Source of the DNA: Vanessa cardui
Lineage: Eukaryota > Arthropoda > Insecta > Lepidoptera > Nymphalidae
NCBI RefSeq assembly: GCF_905220365.1
Contig: NC_061129.1
Span: 14,694,803 to 14,758,802 of the forward strand
Reading direction: 5' to 3'
DNA: 64,000 bases
The position numbers and the translations under genes are program-made. Below are positions 41,701-49,399 of this stretch, piece by piece (positions within the stretch are counted from its first letter, which is position 1; each line of letters opens with the position of its first letter). The notes under the pieces were generated by a model. It was not told the DNA's origin. It saw only the letters and a list, made by a program, of their open reading frames with translations, and did no database searches.

Positions 41701-44700
41701 GCGCTCGGCTGCGCGCCGCGCGCCAACGTCGTCATGTTCGCCGAGACGCGCGCCGAGTGGATGCTCGCCGCGCACGGCTGCTTCACGCAGAGCATACCCG
41801 GTGAGTGCCCGCTACCCGCTACAGGGTATAGTACGACACAACTTAGATGTCGCATCGGCAAAATTCGTAAAACCGATCACATCCGAATTGAGTACGCTAT
41901 CCCAATAATTCTCATGCGAATATAATCTTCACACAAACGTAATAACTTGCAATATCATGTGACCTAATATATTCGTCAATTTGACGCGTCGATTTACATG
42001 CACTTGCTTTGTCTGACGCGCGAATCTATAGCAACGAATAGCGTCGAATGGCGCGATAGGGAACTATTTCTATTGGTTATGTAAATCGGCAGTAATCGGT
42101 TTTATTTTCATTCCATTGCATTTTCCGATGCTACATCTAATTTGTGCCGTACTATACCCAGGTAGACAGCACAAATGCATATCATCAAGGTTAACTAAAT
42201 TATTCTGTCAATTGTTTCCAGTTGTGACAATCTACGCGACGCTCGGTGACGATGCCATCGCTCACGGTATCAACGAGACGGAAGTGTCGACCGTGATCAC
42301 GACGCACGAACTGCTGCCCAAGTTCAAGAAGATCCTGGCGAAGACACCGCGCGTGGACACCATCATCTTCATGGAAGACCAGCTGAAGACCACAGAGCGG
42401 GACGGTTTCAAGGAGGGCATCAACATCGTCGGCTACAAAGAGGTGCTCGAAATGGGCAAGACATCCAAAATAGGTTGGTAGTAGACTATCATTTGCAAAC
42501 GAATAGAATTTAAAAATGGTATTCATTGATTTTGTTAAAGTTAAATACATTTAATTTACAACAATTGGCTTGAAATGTTGATTGACGACCTCCATGGTCG
42601 AGTGGTGTGTACGCCGGTTTTCATGGGTACGCCACTCTGAGGTCCCGGGTTCGATTCCTGGCCGAGTCGATGTAGATTACCATTAGTTTTCTATGTTTTC
42701 TTGGGTCTAGGTGTTTGTGGTACCGTCGTTACTTCTGATTTTCCATAAAACAAGTGCTTCAGCTACTTACATTGGGATCAGAGTAATGTATGTGATGTTG
42801 TCTCATATTTATTTATTCAGCCTAAAAGACCGGCCAGAAACTCAATACATATTCTTTTTCTGACGTCATATACATATTATTAACCCATGCTCTCTCCACA
42901 GAGCCGGTGACGCCGTCCGCGTCGGACACGGCTATCATAATGTACACGTCGGGCTCGACGGGAGTTCCGAAGGGCGTGATCCTGTCGCACCGCAACATGG
43001 TGGCCACGCTCAAAGCCTTCGCCGACGCCATGCCCATCTACCAGGGAGACGTGCTCATGGGCTTCCTACCGCTGGCGCACGTCTTCGAGCTGCTTGCCGA
43101 GAGTCTGTGCATCATCGGAGGTGAATATTGAGTGAATACTATATTGTTACCTTTGTGTAACTGACAGAATTGTTTGTATAACTTTCAATTGTTTATTTTT
43201 TCTTTAATTGATAAATGAATCTCTGAAGCTATTGCTTACTTCAATAGAATGTAAACTACCGAATAATAACTACGACATGTGATTGGTCGCTCTTACAATA
43301 AGATCGGCCAATCAAGAAGGGATTTCGACAGTTGACAGTTTGACGCGGGACAGATTGTAATCTAACGAATTTTATAGTCTTACGGTGACATATGTACATT
43401 ACAATTATTCAAAAAATATGATCTCCTAATTAATATTACTATTATGTTTCCAGGAGTTCCAATCGGGTATTCTACTCCGCTCACAATGTTGGATACATCA
43501 AGTAAAATTATGAAAGGAACAATGGGAGACGCCACGATTCTCAAACCCACATGCATTACAACAGTACCGGTGAGTTAGCTCTCACATACATATGATTATT
43601 CATACTGTGTACTTGAAATTAGTGTCTCGAGCCATAATATGCAAATATTTTAATAAATTAAGTGGATTTGCATATGTGCATGTATGATAGTTCGATGACC
43701 TAGCTTCGATCCTATTTAAGAGGTGATACCTGCAGAAAATGATTCGTTAATCGTGTTTAAATTCCTTGGTGAATGTTTAATTTAAGTGTTGATGTTCCTA
43801 TTTAAGAGCTTTAAGAGATTAAGTTCCTTGGTGAATGTTATCATCTAAGTGTTGATGTATCTGGTTGCAGCTCATCATGGACCGCATCAGCAAGGGCATC
43901 ACGGACAAGGTGTCTCGCAGCGGGCCGCTGGCGGGCGCCTTCTTCAAGTGGGCGTACGCCTACAAGCAGGCGTGGCAGCGCCGCGGATACGACACGCCCG
44001 TGCTCGACCGCGTCGTACGTACGCCCTTGAGATTACACGCACGCTCTTACACTCCTGACGTTACAATATTCACACATAAATTTTATTTCAAAATCAAAAA
44101 GTAACAGCCTGTAAATTCCCACTGCTGGGCTAAAGGCCTCCTCTCCCTTTAAGGAGAAGGTTTGGAACATATTCCACCACGCTGTTCCAATGCGGGTTGG
44201 TGGAATACACATGTGGCAGAATTTGTATGAAATTTGTCACATGCAGGTTTCCTCACGATGTTTTCCTTCACCGCTGAGCACGAGATGAATTATAAAGACA
44301 AATTAAGCACATGAATCAGCGGTGCTTGCCTGGGTTTGAACCCGCAATCATCGGTTAAGATGCACACGTTCTAACCACTGGGCCATCTCTGCTCTTTCAA
44401 AATCAAAAATCAAATCAAATCAAATAAATCTTTATTTAGACATACACGTTGTACAAATCATTAAAATTATATAAAGTAACAAAAGACAAAAATAATGTAA
44501 TGCCCAAATTGGTAAACCACTCAGCTTGTGTTGAAACCATTGTCAAGTGAGCTTCAACGCTGATATTCTGTGGTCGCCAGTAGCTACGAACGTCACGTCG
44601 TAGGTAGCGATAGAAAAAAGATAAATAAAATAAATAACTAATTATAAAAAATATGTTTTGTTCTATTTATATGGATGAAAGTGTACGCCCTAGTGGTAGT

Positions 44701-47066
44701 CTAGACGCTCGTTTGATCGAACGCTGATAAACGTTTTTCGAATAATTATCTTATAAATATTAATGATTGCTATATAATACAATAATCGCCAGTCATGATA
44801 AGTTCCCCTATCAAATCAGTTCCTCAACATGACATAGGAATCTCAATCAATGGGTGCGTGTGTCGGCAGGTGTTCCAGAAGGTGCGCATGCTGCTGGGCG
44901 GTCGCGTGCGGCTCATGATCTCGGGCGGCGCCCCGTTGGCTCCCGACACGCACACACAGGTGCGTCTGTGCCTGTGCTGCGACGTGGTGGCGGGCTACGG
45001 ACTCACCGAGACCACATCCTGCGCCACGGTCATGGACCCGCTCGACAGGTACACGCAAATACAGTAGCAGACCACAAATGTGCCGTTGCAATAAGTCACA
45101 CAAAAGAAATAATTCGTTAACCGTGTGTTCCATCCGCTCGATCATCTCACGTGAAAAATAATTTATTCATTTATATATAGTTGGACAAAAGTTCGATTTG
45201 TAGCCGACGAGAAATCTTCGATCGTATTTAAGTTATTATTTTGTTTCATCAGGTCGACGGGTCGCGTGGGTGCGCCCACCACCGGCACAGATATTAAGCT
45301 GGTCAACTGGGAGGAAGGCAACTACCGCGTTGAAAACAAGCCATACCCTCAGGTATCTACTGGAACCTGTTACCATGACCATAAATATTATGGTGTATTT
45401 TTTATTCCTGTCTGTGCATGTTTTATGAATTATAATCTAAATTTAATAATAATAGGTTATTTGACAATGCGAAAAATAAATTGTGAATTATTGTAATCAG
45501 TGTATATTATGAGTTTAAAAATGGTTATTTACTAACGAAACTTGAAAATAATACTTAATTTATTCGTAAATCAATAAATAAAAATGCATTTTTTCAAACG
45601 TTTGTCACGTGACACAAAACGCTTCTGATTGGCCGGGCTTAAGATGAAGTCACTTTCTTGTAAATCTTGCTTTTCTACTATATGTACCACAGATTAAAAA
45701 ACAGCAAAGTGACGTCACCGACCCCATTGCAGCGCCATATTGTCCAAGTAGCGTTTTCGCGCGTTATTTAAATATGTAATTTTTAATTTGATAATTTTCG
45801 GCAAATATGTACTAGAAATAAAAAAAATCAACTTTTACTGGCTTCCTTAACCTCTACTAAATAATATAAAATGTATTTTAAAAACCAGTCAAATAGCCTA
45901 TTTGTAATAACGACAAGTAGTGTTAATGATAATATTATAACAGGGCGAGGTGGTGATCGGCGGCGACTGCGTAGCGGAGGGCTACTACAAGAACGCGCAG
46001 AAGACGCGCGAGGAGTTCCTGGACTCGGCCGGCCGCCGCTGGTTCCGCTCCGGAGACGTGGCTGAGCTGCACCACGATGGCTGCATCAAAATTATAGGTA
46101 CTGACACGACGCTACTGTCTATATCGGTTTTGTCGAGTTTAAGATAGTTAAAGAGGTTTCATTTATCAGATAAATATTTCACTAACATTGCCCTACATTT
46201 TTCTTTGGGGGCTCTGTTGACCGGTTCGGTTTTACATGTTACGACATATTAGCATTGTAACACCTCTAATGCGCCGGTCAGACGCATCCCTGATGTTAAA
46301 AGTAAATAAATGCAATAACTTTAGATTTAGAGATAAGATGATTTATTTCCCATTAAGAACAAAGTTCACTTACATAGGAAACTTAAACTAGTAACATAAT
46401 AATAAACATATATATAGTTAATGGTGACCTTATTTATACAAACATTCAAACATAATTATAAAGTTTGACAGTATGTTTTTATGGAATACATCGGACACAC
46501 CTGCGTAAAGCTCCAGTCAGTGATGTTATTTTAGTTTGTAAATAATCTAAATGAGGTTGCCATGATAGTTTGGAAAAAAAAAAAAAAAAAAAAATAAAAA
46601 AAAAATAAACTTTAACGATACCGGTGATCGCGCAGATCGCAAGAAGGACCTGGTGAAGCTGCAGGCGGGCGAGTACGTGTCGCTGGGCAAGGTGGAGGCG
46701 GAGCTGAAGACGTGCCCCATCGTCGAGAACATCTGCGTGTACGGCGACAGCTCGAAGACGTACACGGTGGCGCTGCTCGTGCCCAACCCGCGCCGCCTGG
46801 CCGAGCTGGCGGCGCGCGCGGGGCTGCCGGCGCTGCCCTTCGAGCAGCTGTGCCGCGCGCGCGCCGCCGAGCAGGCCGTGCTGCGCGAGCTGGCCGACCA
46901 CGCGCGCAAGTGCGGCCTCGAGAAGTTCGAGGTGCCCGCCGCCGTCAAGCTGTGCGCCGAGGTGTGGTCGCCCGACATGGGCCTCGTCACGGCCGCCTTC
47001 AAGATCAAGCGGAAAGACATCCAGGAGCGCTACAAGGAGGACATCAAGCGCATGTACGCGTCCTGA
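23766..47066 (+). CDS. Acsl: long-chain acyl-CoA synthetase (ACSL3/4 type), 12 coding exons
   Basis: The enzyme activates long-chain fatty acids to acyl-CoA (ATP to AMP plus PPi); insect Acsl and its ACSL3/4 relatives act at ER and lipid-droplet membranes. Coding segments are 23766-23788, 38955-39090, 40672-40887, 41623-41800, 42222-42473, 42902-43120, 43454-43569, 43871-44014, 44870-45048, 45253-45352, 45944-46097 and 46636-47066. They total 2148 bases (715 residues) and every phase joins. Residues 12-40 form a hydrophobic N-terminal anchor followed by basic RPWRKRELSRR. The AMP-binding P-loop YTSGSTGVPKG is at about 283-293, ISGGAPLAP near 445-452, GYGLTETT at 470-477, and the fatty-acyl-CoA synthetase signature GDVAELHHDGCIKIIDRKKD near 558-577. 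Length fits the family. The start was chosen because the 23-base exon is flanked by a good acceptor and donor and supplies exactly the phase the next exon needs. No frameshift or lost key residue was seen. Confidence 0.96.
24160..24250 (+). repeat. SINE-type repeat, family B, small 3' fragment
   Basis: CAAATGAGCCGTCAACC followed by TACTGTTTGGCGGTAGAATA and GATGAGC, the end blocks of family B. Lies in the large Acsl intron. Confidence 0.5.
24835..24998 (+). repeat. interspersed repeat, family E
   Basis: TTAATTCAAGAAGGCTTTTA, CACTTTCGAAGCGTCATTTA, then TGAAGCTACCACCGGTTCGG and a CAGTAGTTACTC tail. The same ordered blocks occur at 38460-38628. It is a common dispersed lepidopteran repeat; the class was not determined. 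Confidence 0.6.
25491..25785 (-). repeat. tRNA-derived SINE, family A, diverged
   Basis: It carries CAGTCTGTAAATTACCCCTG, GGAACATATTCCACTACGCT, TGGTGGAATACACATGTCAC, CATGCAGGTTTCCTC, GGGTTGAACCCAC (B box complement) and TCTAACCACTAGAATATC (A box complement). It is the same family as 44103-44394 and 58705-58996, in the same orientation, but older. Lies in the large Acsl intron. Confidence 0.75.
26337..26520 (-). repeat. tRNA-derived SINE, family A, degenerate
   Basis: Blocks GTGGAATAATTTCATCC, CACGTGCATGTTTCCTCACG, AGCACGAGATGACTTATAAA and ATCAGCGATGCTTG follow the order of family A with many changes; the tRNA-like end is decayed. Confidence 0.5.
27425..27490 (+). repeat. SINE-type repeat, family B, 5' fragment
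   Basis: TATGGTAGATGGACGCGCAA, GTGGTCTATCTGATGGCTAG and TCATAACTACCC resemble the 5' blocks of the copy at 3662. The rest of the element is absent. Confidence 0.4.
28281..28450. promoter_or_regulatory. cluster of TATCGATA / ACTATCGAT motifs
   Basis: Within 170 bases there are about eight CGAT-centred motifs, most of the form ACTATCGAT or TATCGATAGT, at about 28283, 28302, 28347, 28355, 28384, 28394, 28425 and 28441. TATCGATA is the Drosophila DRE core, and CGATA clusters bind BEAF-32; neither role is shown here. It may equally be a palindromic repeat family. Lies in the large Acsl intron. Confidence 0.35.
30153..30419 (+). repeat. tRNA-derived SINE, family A
   Basis: Plus-strand copy. The head GGGATGGCCCAGTGGTTAGA contains an A-box-like TGGCCCAGTGG, and GTGTTCAAATCC is the B box. 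The body includes CTCGTTCTCGGGGGTGAAGG, GACACATCTGCAATCCACC and GTGGTGGGATATGTTCCAAA. It is an internal pol III promoter element of tRNA origin inserted in the large Acsl intron; moderately diverged. Confidence 0.75.
30850..31025 (+). repeat. Helitron-like interspersed repeat fragment
   Basis: CGAAAGTGACTCTGTTTGTT, GTTTGATGAAATTTGGTATA, AGCATTGCATCCCATAGAAG and AACCCCATAAACGCGGGCA match the order of the copy at 17915-18095. Confidence 0.45.
31910..31990 (+). repeat. probable non-LTR retrotransposon 3' end with (TGA)n tail
   Basis: CTCCATGTCTAGCAGTGGAT followed by TATGATTGCCTGATGATGATG. A CAGTGGA...GGCTGATGATGATGA end with a short GAT repeat tail is a frequent 3' terminus of lepidopteran LINEs; only the last tens of bases remain. 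Confidence 0.4.
32770..32975 (+). repeat. SINE-type repeat, family B, with complete 3' end
   Basis: AACTGAGATTTTTGTCC, GCTGTTACACTGACTCACCC, CAACAATACTCAGTGTTGC, TGAGTAGGTGGTATCTACCC, AGGCGGGCTCACACAAAGCC and CTACCACCGAGTAGG, in order. The translation of this segment inside a 103-codon open frame is a shadow of the repeat. Confidence 0.7.
33425..33520 (-). repeat. tRNA-like SINE head, family D
   Basis: On the minus strand: GGCTCGTTGGTCTTATGGCT then a variable stem, AGAGCCAATTCCATGTTCAA and ATCTCGGGTCGGGCGACAAA. This has A- and B-box spacing of a tRNA-derived element, but the cloverleaf is imperfect and the sequence is not a functional tRNA gene. Confidence 0.5.
33909..33958 (+). other. possible alternative Acsl first exon
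   Basis: An initiator-like TCAGT (33909-33913) is followed 45 bases later by CGCAAAT and a consensus donor GTGAGT at 33959. Spliced to the Acsl exon at 38955 this would join AT to G and create an ATG in the correct frame (MPESWW...). An upstream ATG in good context (33939) would be out of frame. This is a sequence-level possibility only. Confidence 0.2.
34085..34262 (+). repeat. diverged SINE-type repeat, family B
   Basis: TCTCTCACTCCATCCTCAAA, AATATCAAGTATTGCTGTTT, CTAGAATACGTGATATC, TATCCAGAGGGGCTTGCACA and GAGCCACAAG follow the family order with many substitutions. Confidence 0.45.
34263..38459. other. Acsl intron 1, non-coding, no gene seen
   Basis: AT-rich intron sequence. Open frames at 35858-36112, 36565-36831 and 37020-37483 have no recognisable motifs or exon borders. 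A short palindrome CAGGGACTAATCCCTG lies near 35532. A minus-strand frame at 38006-38233 was considered as a transposon remnant but was not recognised. Confidence 0.55.
38460..38628 (+). repeat. interspersed repeat, family E
   Basis: ACTTTGTTCAAGTAGGCTTT, GGCACTTTTGAATCGTCATT, TGAAGCTACTACCGGTTCGG, CAGATTCTACCGAGAAGAAC and CTCAGTAGTTACTG. Better preserved than the copy at 24835-24998. Confidence 0.65.
38955..39090 (+). CDS. Acsl: Acsl exon 2 (membrane anchor)
   Basis: Acceptor TTTCCCTCAG, donor AAG followed by GTGAGG. It encodes PESWWVSAVLRTIRAV and a further hydrophobic run, then basic RPWRKRELSRRIK, the N-terminal membrane-anchor region of insect Acsl. A different open frame with an ATG at 38964 is a shadow. 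Confidence 0.92.
39091..40671 (+). other. Acsl intron 2, nothing recognised
   Basis: About 1.6 kb of AT-rich intron with no identifiable repeat family or conserved element by eye. The acceptor region is T-rich and ordinary. Confidence 0.7.
40672..40887 (+). CDS. Acsl: Acsl exon 3
   Basis: Acceptor ATTTTTTCAG, donor AAG followed by GTAAAC; 72 codons in phase 0. It encodes AKIIETTPDSITVRSV through LSEEDEPQPNGRVFKK, matching the conserved LSEE..QPNGKVFKK block of ACSL3/4. Confidence 0.95.
41013..41540. mobile_element. MITE-like element with about 65-base terminal inverted repeats
   Basis: The left end TAGTCTATTCGCGTTAAGAA continues to TTGACCAATCAAATCTTTT. The right end is its near-exact reverse complement (41477-41540), differing by about two substitutions in the first 42 bases and one six-base gap. 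TA flanks both ends, consistent with TA target duplication (Tc1/mariner-type). The interior has only a short open frame with several Lys/Thr codons and no transposase motif. It lies wholly in the Acsl intron between exons 3 and 4. Confidence 0.75.
41623..41800 (+). CDS. Acsl: Acsl exon 4
   Basis: Acceptor ATTCCTCAG, donor CCCG followed by GTGAGT. It encodes YKMGDYSWRSYNDV through FAETRAEWMLAAHGC, the conserved ETRAEWM block. GC3 is very high. Confidence 0.96.
42222..42473 (+). CDS. Acsl: Acsl exon 5
   Basis: Acceptor TTGTTTCCAG, donor ATAG followed by GTTGGT. It encodes VTIYATLGDDAIAHGINETE and then TTHELLPKFKKIL, typical of ACSL3/4. Both boundaries are split codons that join their neighbours correctly. 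Confidence 0.96.
42590..42820 (+). repeat. tRNA-derived SINE, family C
   Basis: The tRNA-like head CCATGGTCGAGTGGTGTGTA (A box TGGTCGAGTGG) and GGTCCCGGGTTCGATTCCTG (B box GGTTCGATTCC) are followed by GAGTCGATGTAGATTACC, CTTGGGTCTAGGTGTTTGTG, ACCGTCGTTACTTCTG and CATTGGGATCAGAGTAATG. This is a frequent lepidopteran SINE. Its tail ends about 80 bases upstream of an Acsl acceptor. Confidence 0.75.
42902..43120 (+). CDS. Acsl: Acsl exon 6 (ATP-binding P-loop)
   Basis: Acceptor TCTCTCCACAG, donor GGAG followed by GTGAAT. It encodes the AMP-binding signature YTSGSTGVPKGV and the GFLPLAHVFELLAE block. This is the diagnostic exon for the adenylate-forming superfamily. Confidence 0.97.
43454..43569 (+). 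CDS. Acsl: Acsl exon 7 (gate-region exon, low GC3)
   Basis: Acceptor TGTTTCCAG, donor CCG followed by GTGAGT. It encodes GVPIGYSTPLTMLDTSSKI then MKGTMGDATILKPTCITTVP. By alignment from memory it sits where vertebrate ACSL1/6 genes carry the mutually exclusive fatty-acid gate exon. About 40% of its codons end in G or C (15 of 38), far below both neighbouring exons. Confidence 0.95.
43871..44014 (+). CDS. Acsl: Acsl exon 8
   Basis: Acceptor TCTGGTTGCAG, donor CGTC followed by GTACGT; 48 codons in phase 0. It encodes LIMDRISKGITDKV through GYDTPVLDRV. GC3 is near saturation. Confidence 0.95.
44103..44394 (-). repeat. tRNA-derived SINE, family A, young copy
   Basis: On the plus strand it runs from ACAGCCTGTAAATTCCCACT to CTAACCACTGGGCCATCTC. 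Read on the minus strand it starts with the A box TGGCCCAGTGG and the B box GGGTTCAAACCC. It is close to identical to the copy at 58705-58996, implying recent insertion. Located in the Acsl intron between exons 8 and 9, antisense to the gene. Confidence 0.85.
44395..44660. repeat. simple repeat and possible retroelement tail
   Basis: A short (AAATC)n-like run, AATCAAATCAAATCAAAT, precedes TAAATCTTTATTTAGACATA and about 200 bases of less AT-rich DNA. On the minus strand this would be an element ending in a GATTT-rich tail. The family was not recognised. Confidence 0.3.
44870..45048 (+). CDS. Acsl: Acsl exon 9 (SGGAPL and GYGLTE motifs)
   Basis: Acceptor GTGTCGGCAG, donor GACAG followed by GTACAC. 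It encodes VFQKVRMLLGGRVRLMISGG, APLAPDTHTQV and GYGLTETT, core adenylation-domain motifs. Confidence 0.96.
45253..45352 (+). CDS. Acsl: Acsl exon 10
   Basis: Acceptor TTTCATCAG, donor CAG followed by GTATCT. It encodes STGRVGAPTTGTDIKLVNW through ENKPYPQ, matching the TGRVGAPL..EIKLKDW block of ACSL4. Confidence 0.95.
45590..45790. repeat. interspersed repeat of unknown class
   Basis: It contains CACGTGACACAAAACGCTTC, TGATTGGCCGGGC, AAAGTGACGTCACCGACC and GCAGCGCCATATTGTCC. I associate this combination with dispersed lepidopteran repeats, but only one copy is in this window, so repetition cannot be shown here. Located in an Acsl intron. Confidence 0.3.
45944..46097 (+). CDS. Acsl: Acsl exon 11 (FACS signature start)
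   Basis: Acceptor ATAACAG, donor ATAG followed by GTACTG. It encodes GEVVIGGDCVAEGYYKN and RRWFRSGDVAELHHDGCIKI, the first half of the fatty-acyl-CoA synthetase signature. Confidence 0.96.
46574..46610 (+). repeat. poly(A)-rich tract next to an acceptor
   Basis: A run of A with only two T interruptions, starting after GTTTGG. It ends 26 bases upstream of the last Acsl exon, so it replaces the usual pyrimidine tract. It may be the remnant tail of a retroposed element or an assembly length error. Confidence 0.9.
46636..47066 (+). CDS. Acsl: Acsl exon 12 (C-terminal, with stop)
   Basis: The acceptor CGCGCAG is preceded by an A-rich rather than pyrimidine-rich tract. It encodes DRKKDLVKLQAGEYVSLGKV and the C-terminal lid domain to ERYKEDIKRMYAS and TGA at 47064-47066. 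Nearly every codon ends in G or C. An upstream CTTTAAC (46610-46616) could serve as branch site. Confidence 0.96.
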
Positions 47067-48295
47067 GCGCCGCCCCCCTCGTACCCTTCTCTCGACGAAC
47101 GATTATCTGCATGATTTAGTTTCGGTGATCCTTTTGTAAGTTTCATTTCGTCCTAGTCCATCGAGATTGGGAGGTGTCCTTCGTATGATTATTTGTATAT
47201 CGAGCACATCACATGTAACTAAGAGATTGTATAGAGAAATTATTGTATTGCCAAATTTATATCGGAGATTGTAGACTAGCAGAACTTATTTCAATCGTCG
47301 ATCGTTATAATTTATAAATTAGAAGCGAACCTACGCTTTCGATTCGTTTAGTTTATACGTGTTAAATTTCGATAAGTCTGTACATATTTATTTATGAATA
47401 ATGAAATTGTAGTTTGTATATTCGTGTAAATTTACTCGCGAGGTCGCGACTGATTAATGGTATATGTTGCTTCTCGTCGAAATCTTTAAAAAAAATATAT
47501 TAATAGCATAGATAATTATAAATTATAGATCTGATGTCGATTGGATAAATACAAGTGAGAGTAGATTTGTATGGAGCAAGCGCGTCGCGTGTGCGGGAGT
47601 TACGGCCGAACATGTCCGCAGACAATAGTTCCGTGACTCGCAATTTGTATAAAGAAACTTTTGACCTTGTTAGGCTAAGTTATCGTTTTAGTACTTAGGG
47701 GGAGGGGCATACGCAACTGTTGTAATAATTCCGCAATAATGCTTTTATTTAATGTAATTTCGTCTGTGGCGAATCATCAGCATAATCAACCAAATGGTTT
47801 TAGTTTGTAAGCGAGGTATCGCTTGTAGCTATTTGTATAAAGATTACGATGGGTCTATGTTTGAATTGTGAAAAATTGTTGATTATTATTATTTTTAACG
47901 TGTAACTGCGGTTAGCCTGACTGCGTGTGATCTTTAAAAAAATCGTTTATAAAATTAATCGATACTAATCATGTGTTGAAAGCGCAGTCCGAACCGATAT
48001 TAAATAGCATTTTATTTAACGCTTGTCGCATTTCGCCAGGCATTTATACCTTATAATGATAATCCGTTGAATTTTACTGTATAAAATATTATTAATCGAA
48101 GGAAACTCTACTGCTGTCTTTAGAGTTTCTTGTTTAAAGATAGCAATCGAGTCAAGTTTTACTGTAAACAATATTATTGTATTGGAGATATAAATTTCAT
48201 GATATATTTCACGTGGAATATCTGTGTGTTGCCGTGATCGGTAGCGTCATATTTTTCGATGTAATCGTTTTGAATAAATAAAATTGGATGTTTCA
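47067..48295 (+). other. Acsl: Acsl 3' UTR with candidate polyadenylation signal
   Basis: After the TGA the composition falls abruptly to AT-rich. The first strong AATAAA is at 48273-48278 (context TTGAATAAATAAAATTGG), giving a 3' UTR of about 1.2 kb. Another AATAAA lies near 48387. The exact cleavage site cannot be read from sequence. Confidence 0.5.
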
Positions 48296-49013
48296 TAATA
48301 TAAGTAGAAGTCATTTGCTCAGTTCATGTTTACGTTTGAAATTCATTAAAATTTCAACTAAATAACATTTTTGTATTATTTATTCAATAAATGTTTATAA
48401 AATCATTTATTTTGTTTAATTTCTCCCATGTTGAAATATAAAATTTGTATTTTAAATACTTCCGAAACTACAACCGTCTAAACGAATGATGACTAATGAC
48501 GGGTGTCATTACTCTTCATTGATTTATTCAGAGTACATGAAGATGGGACTACATAAAAACAATTGCTAAAATATAAATTTTAATGTTACCTCTTAATAAA
48601 AAATACAGGCAAATTAACAAAGAGAAATTAAAGATAAGGCTATTAAAAAAATACGTTGGTTTTGGATTGAACTACTTTATTAAATTTTTTAAGCGATAAG
48701 TTCAAATAATACTCATCAAAATTTGGATTAATTATGATTTTTTGTATATAATAACACTTGGTTAAAAAAAAAGCAATCTAGCTTGCATAATGTTTATTTC
48801 AGTAAACAATTGTGAAATTCCATTGAATTATGACCGTAAAACAAACATAGGTTCATATTATTAAGGCATCTCGTATTTTCAGATTTCGTTATGAAGTACC
48901 GTCAGTAAGTCAGTCATATTAATTATCTATTTCATGTAAATCCACACATGGAGTAACACAATGAGTATAGCGGATAATAATGGCTTCTAATATATTTTTG
49001 TGTTCAGATATTT

Positions 49014-49019
49014 TTTATT
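49014..49019 (-). other. Spt5: candidate Spt5 polyadenylation signal
   Basis: TTTATT on the plus strand is AATAAA on the minus strand, about 245 bases after the Spt5 stop. Further TTTATT copies lie around 48670, so alternative ends are possible. Confidence 0.4.
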
Positions 49020-49264
49020 GTCTTTTGAAAATTATGGAACATTTGCTAGCACTGAATTCTATGATAAAAAAAATATATCTCACACCTCACAACTTGAACG
49101 GATCCTTTACATATAAATGGGAATTATGTATACGGATGTGCATTATAGGTTGAAAATGAAAATGGTGTAAGCTCCAAAATATGAGGTTTAACAACGAATA
49201 TATTACGATTATACATTTCAAATATCGTATCTCTGTTATCCTCGCGTTCTCGTTAGGTGCGGTC

Positions 49265-49399
49265 CTATGTGGCGGCCATTTTGCACAGGTGTCGCAGTTG
49301 CATGATCTTGATGTCGTCGGTACCGAACTTGACCACTCCCTCCTGATTCTCGATGGAGATCAGTTGACCCACCGCCTCGCGGTCCTCGCCCGCTATCAC
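49265..49399 (-). CDS. Spt5: Spt5 exon 6 (C-terminal, with stop)
   Basis: It encodes VIAGEDREAVGQLISIENQE then GVVKFGTDDIKIMQLRHL and stops at TAG (plus-strand CTA 49265-49267). The VI.GEDREA.G.LLSI block is the conserved end of metazoan SPT5. Confidence 0.96.
   Translation of the reverse strand: MIAGEDREAVGQLISIENQEGVVKFGTDDIKIMQLRHLCKMAAT

Noticed and set aside
42590..42665. Possible tRNA gene on the plus strand
   Set aside because: A and B boxes are present, but the cloverleaf arms are imperfect and a typical SINE body follows.
46479..47020. Two long minus-strand open frames opposite the last Acsl exon
   Set aside because: Shadows of a GC3-rich exon running into the poly(A) tract (poly-Phe); no start context or homology.
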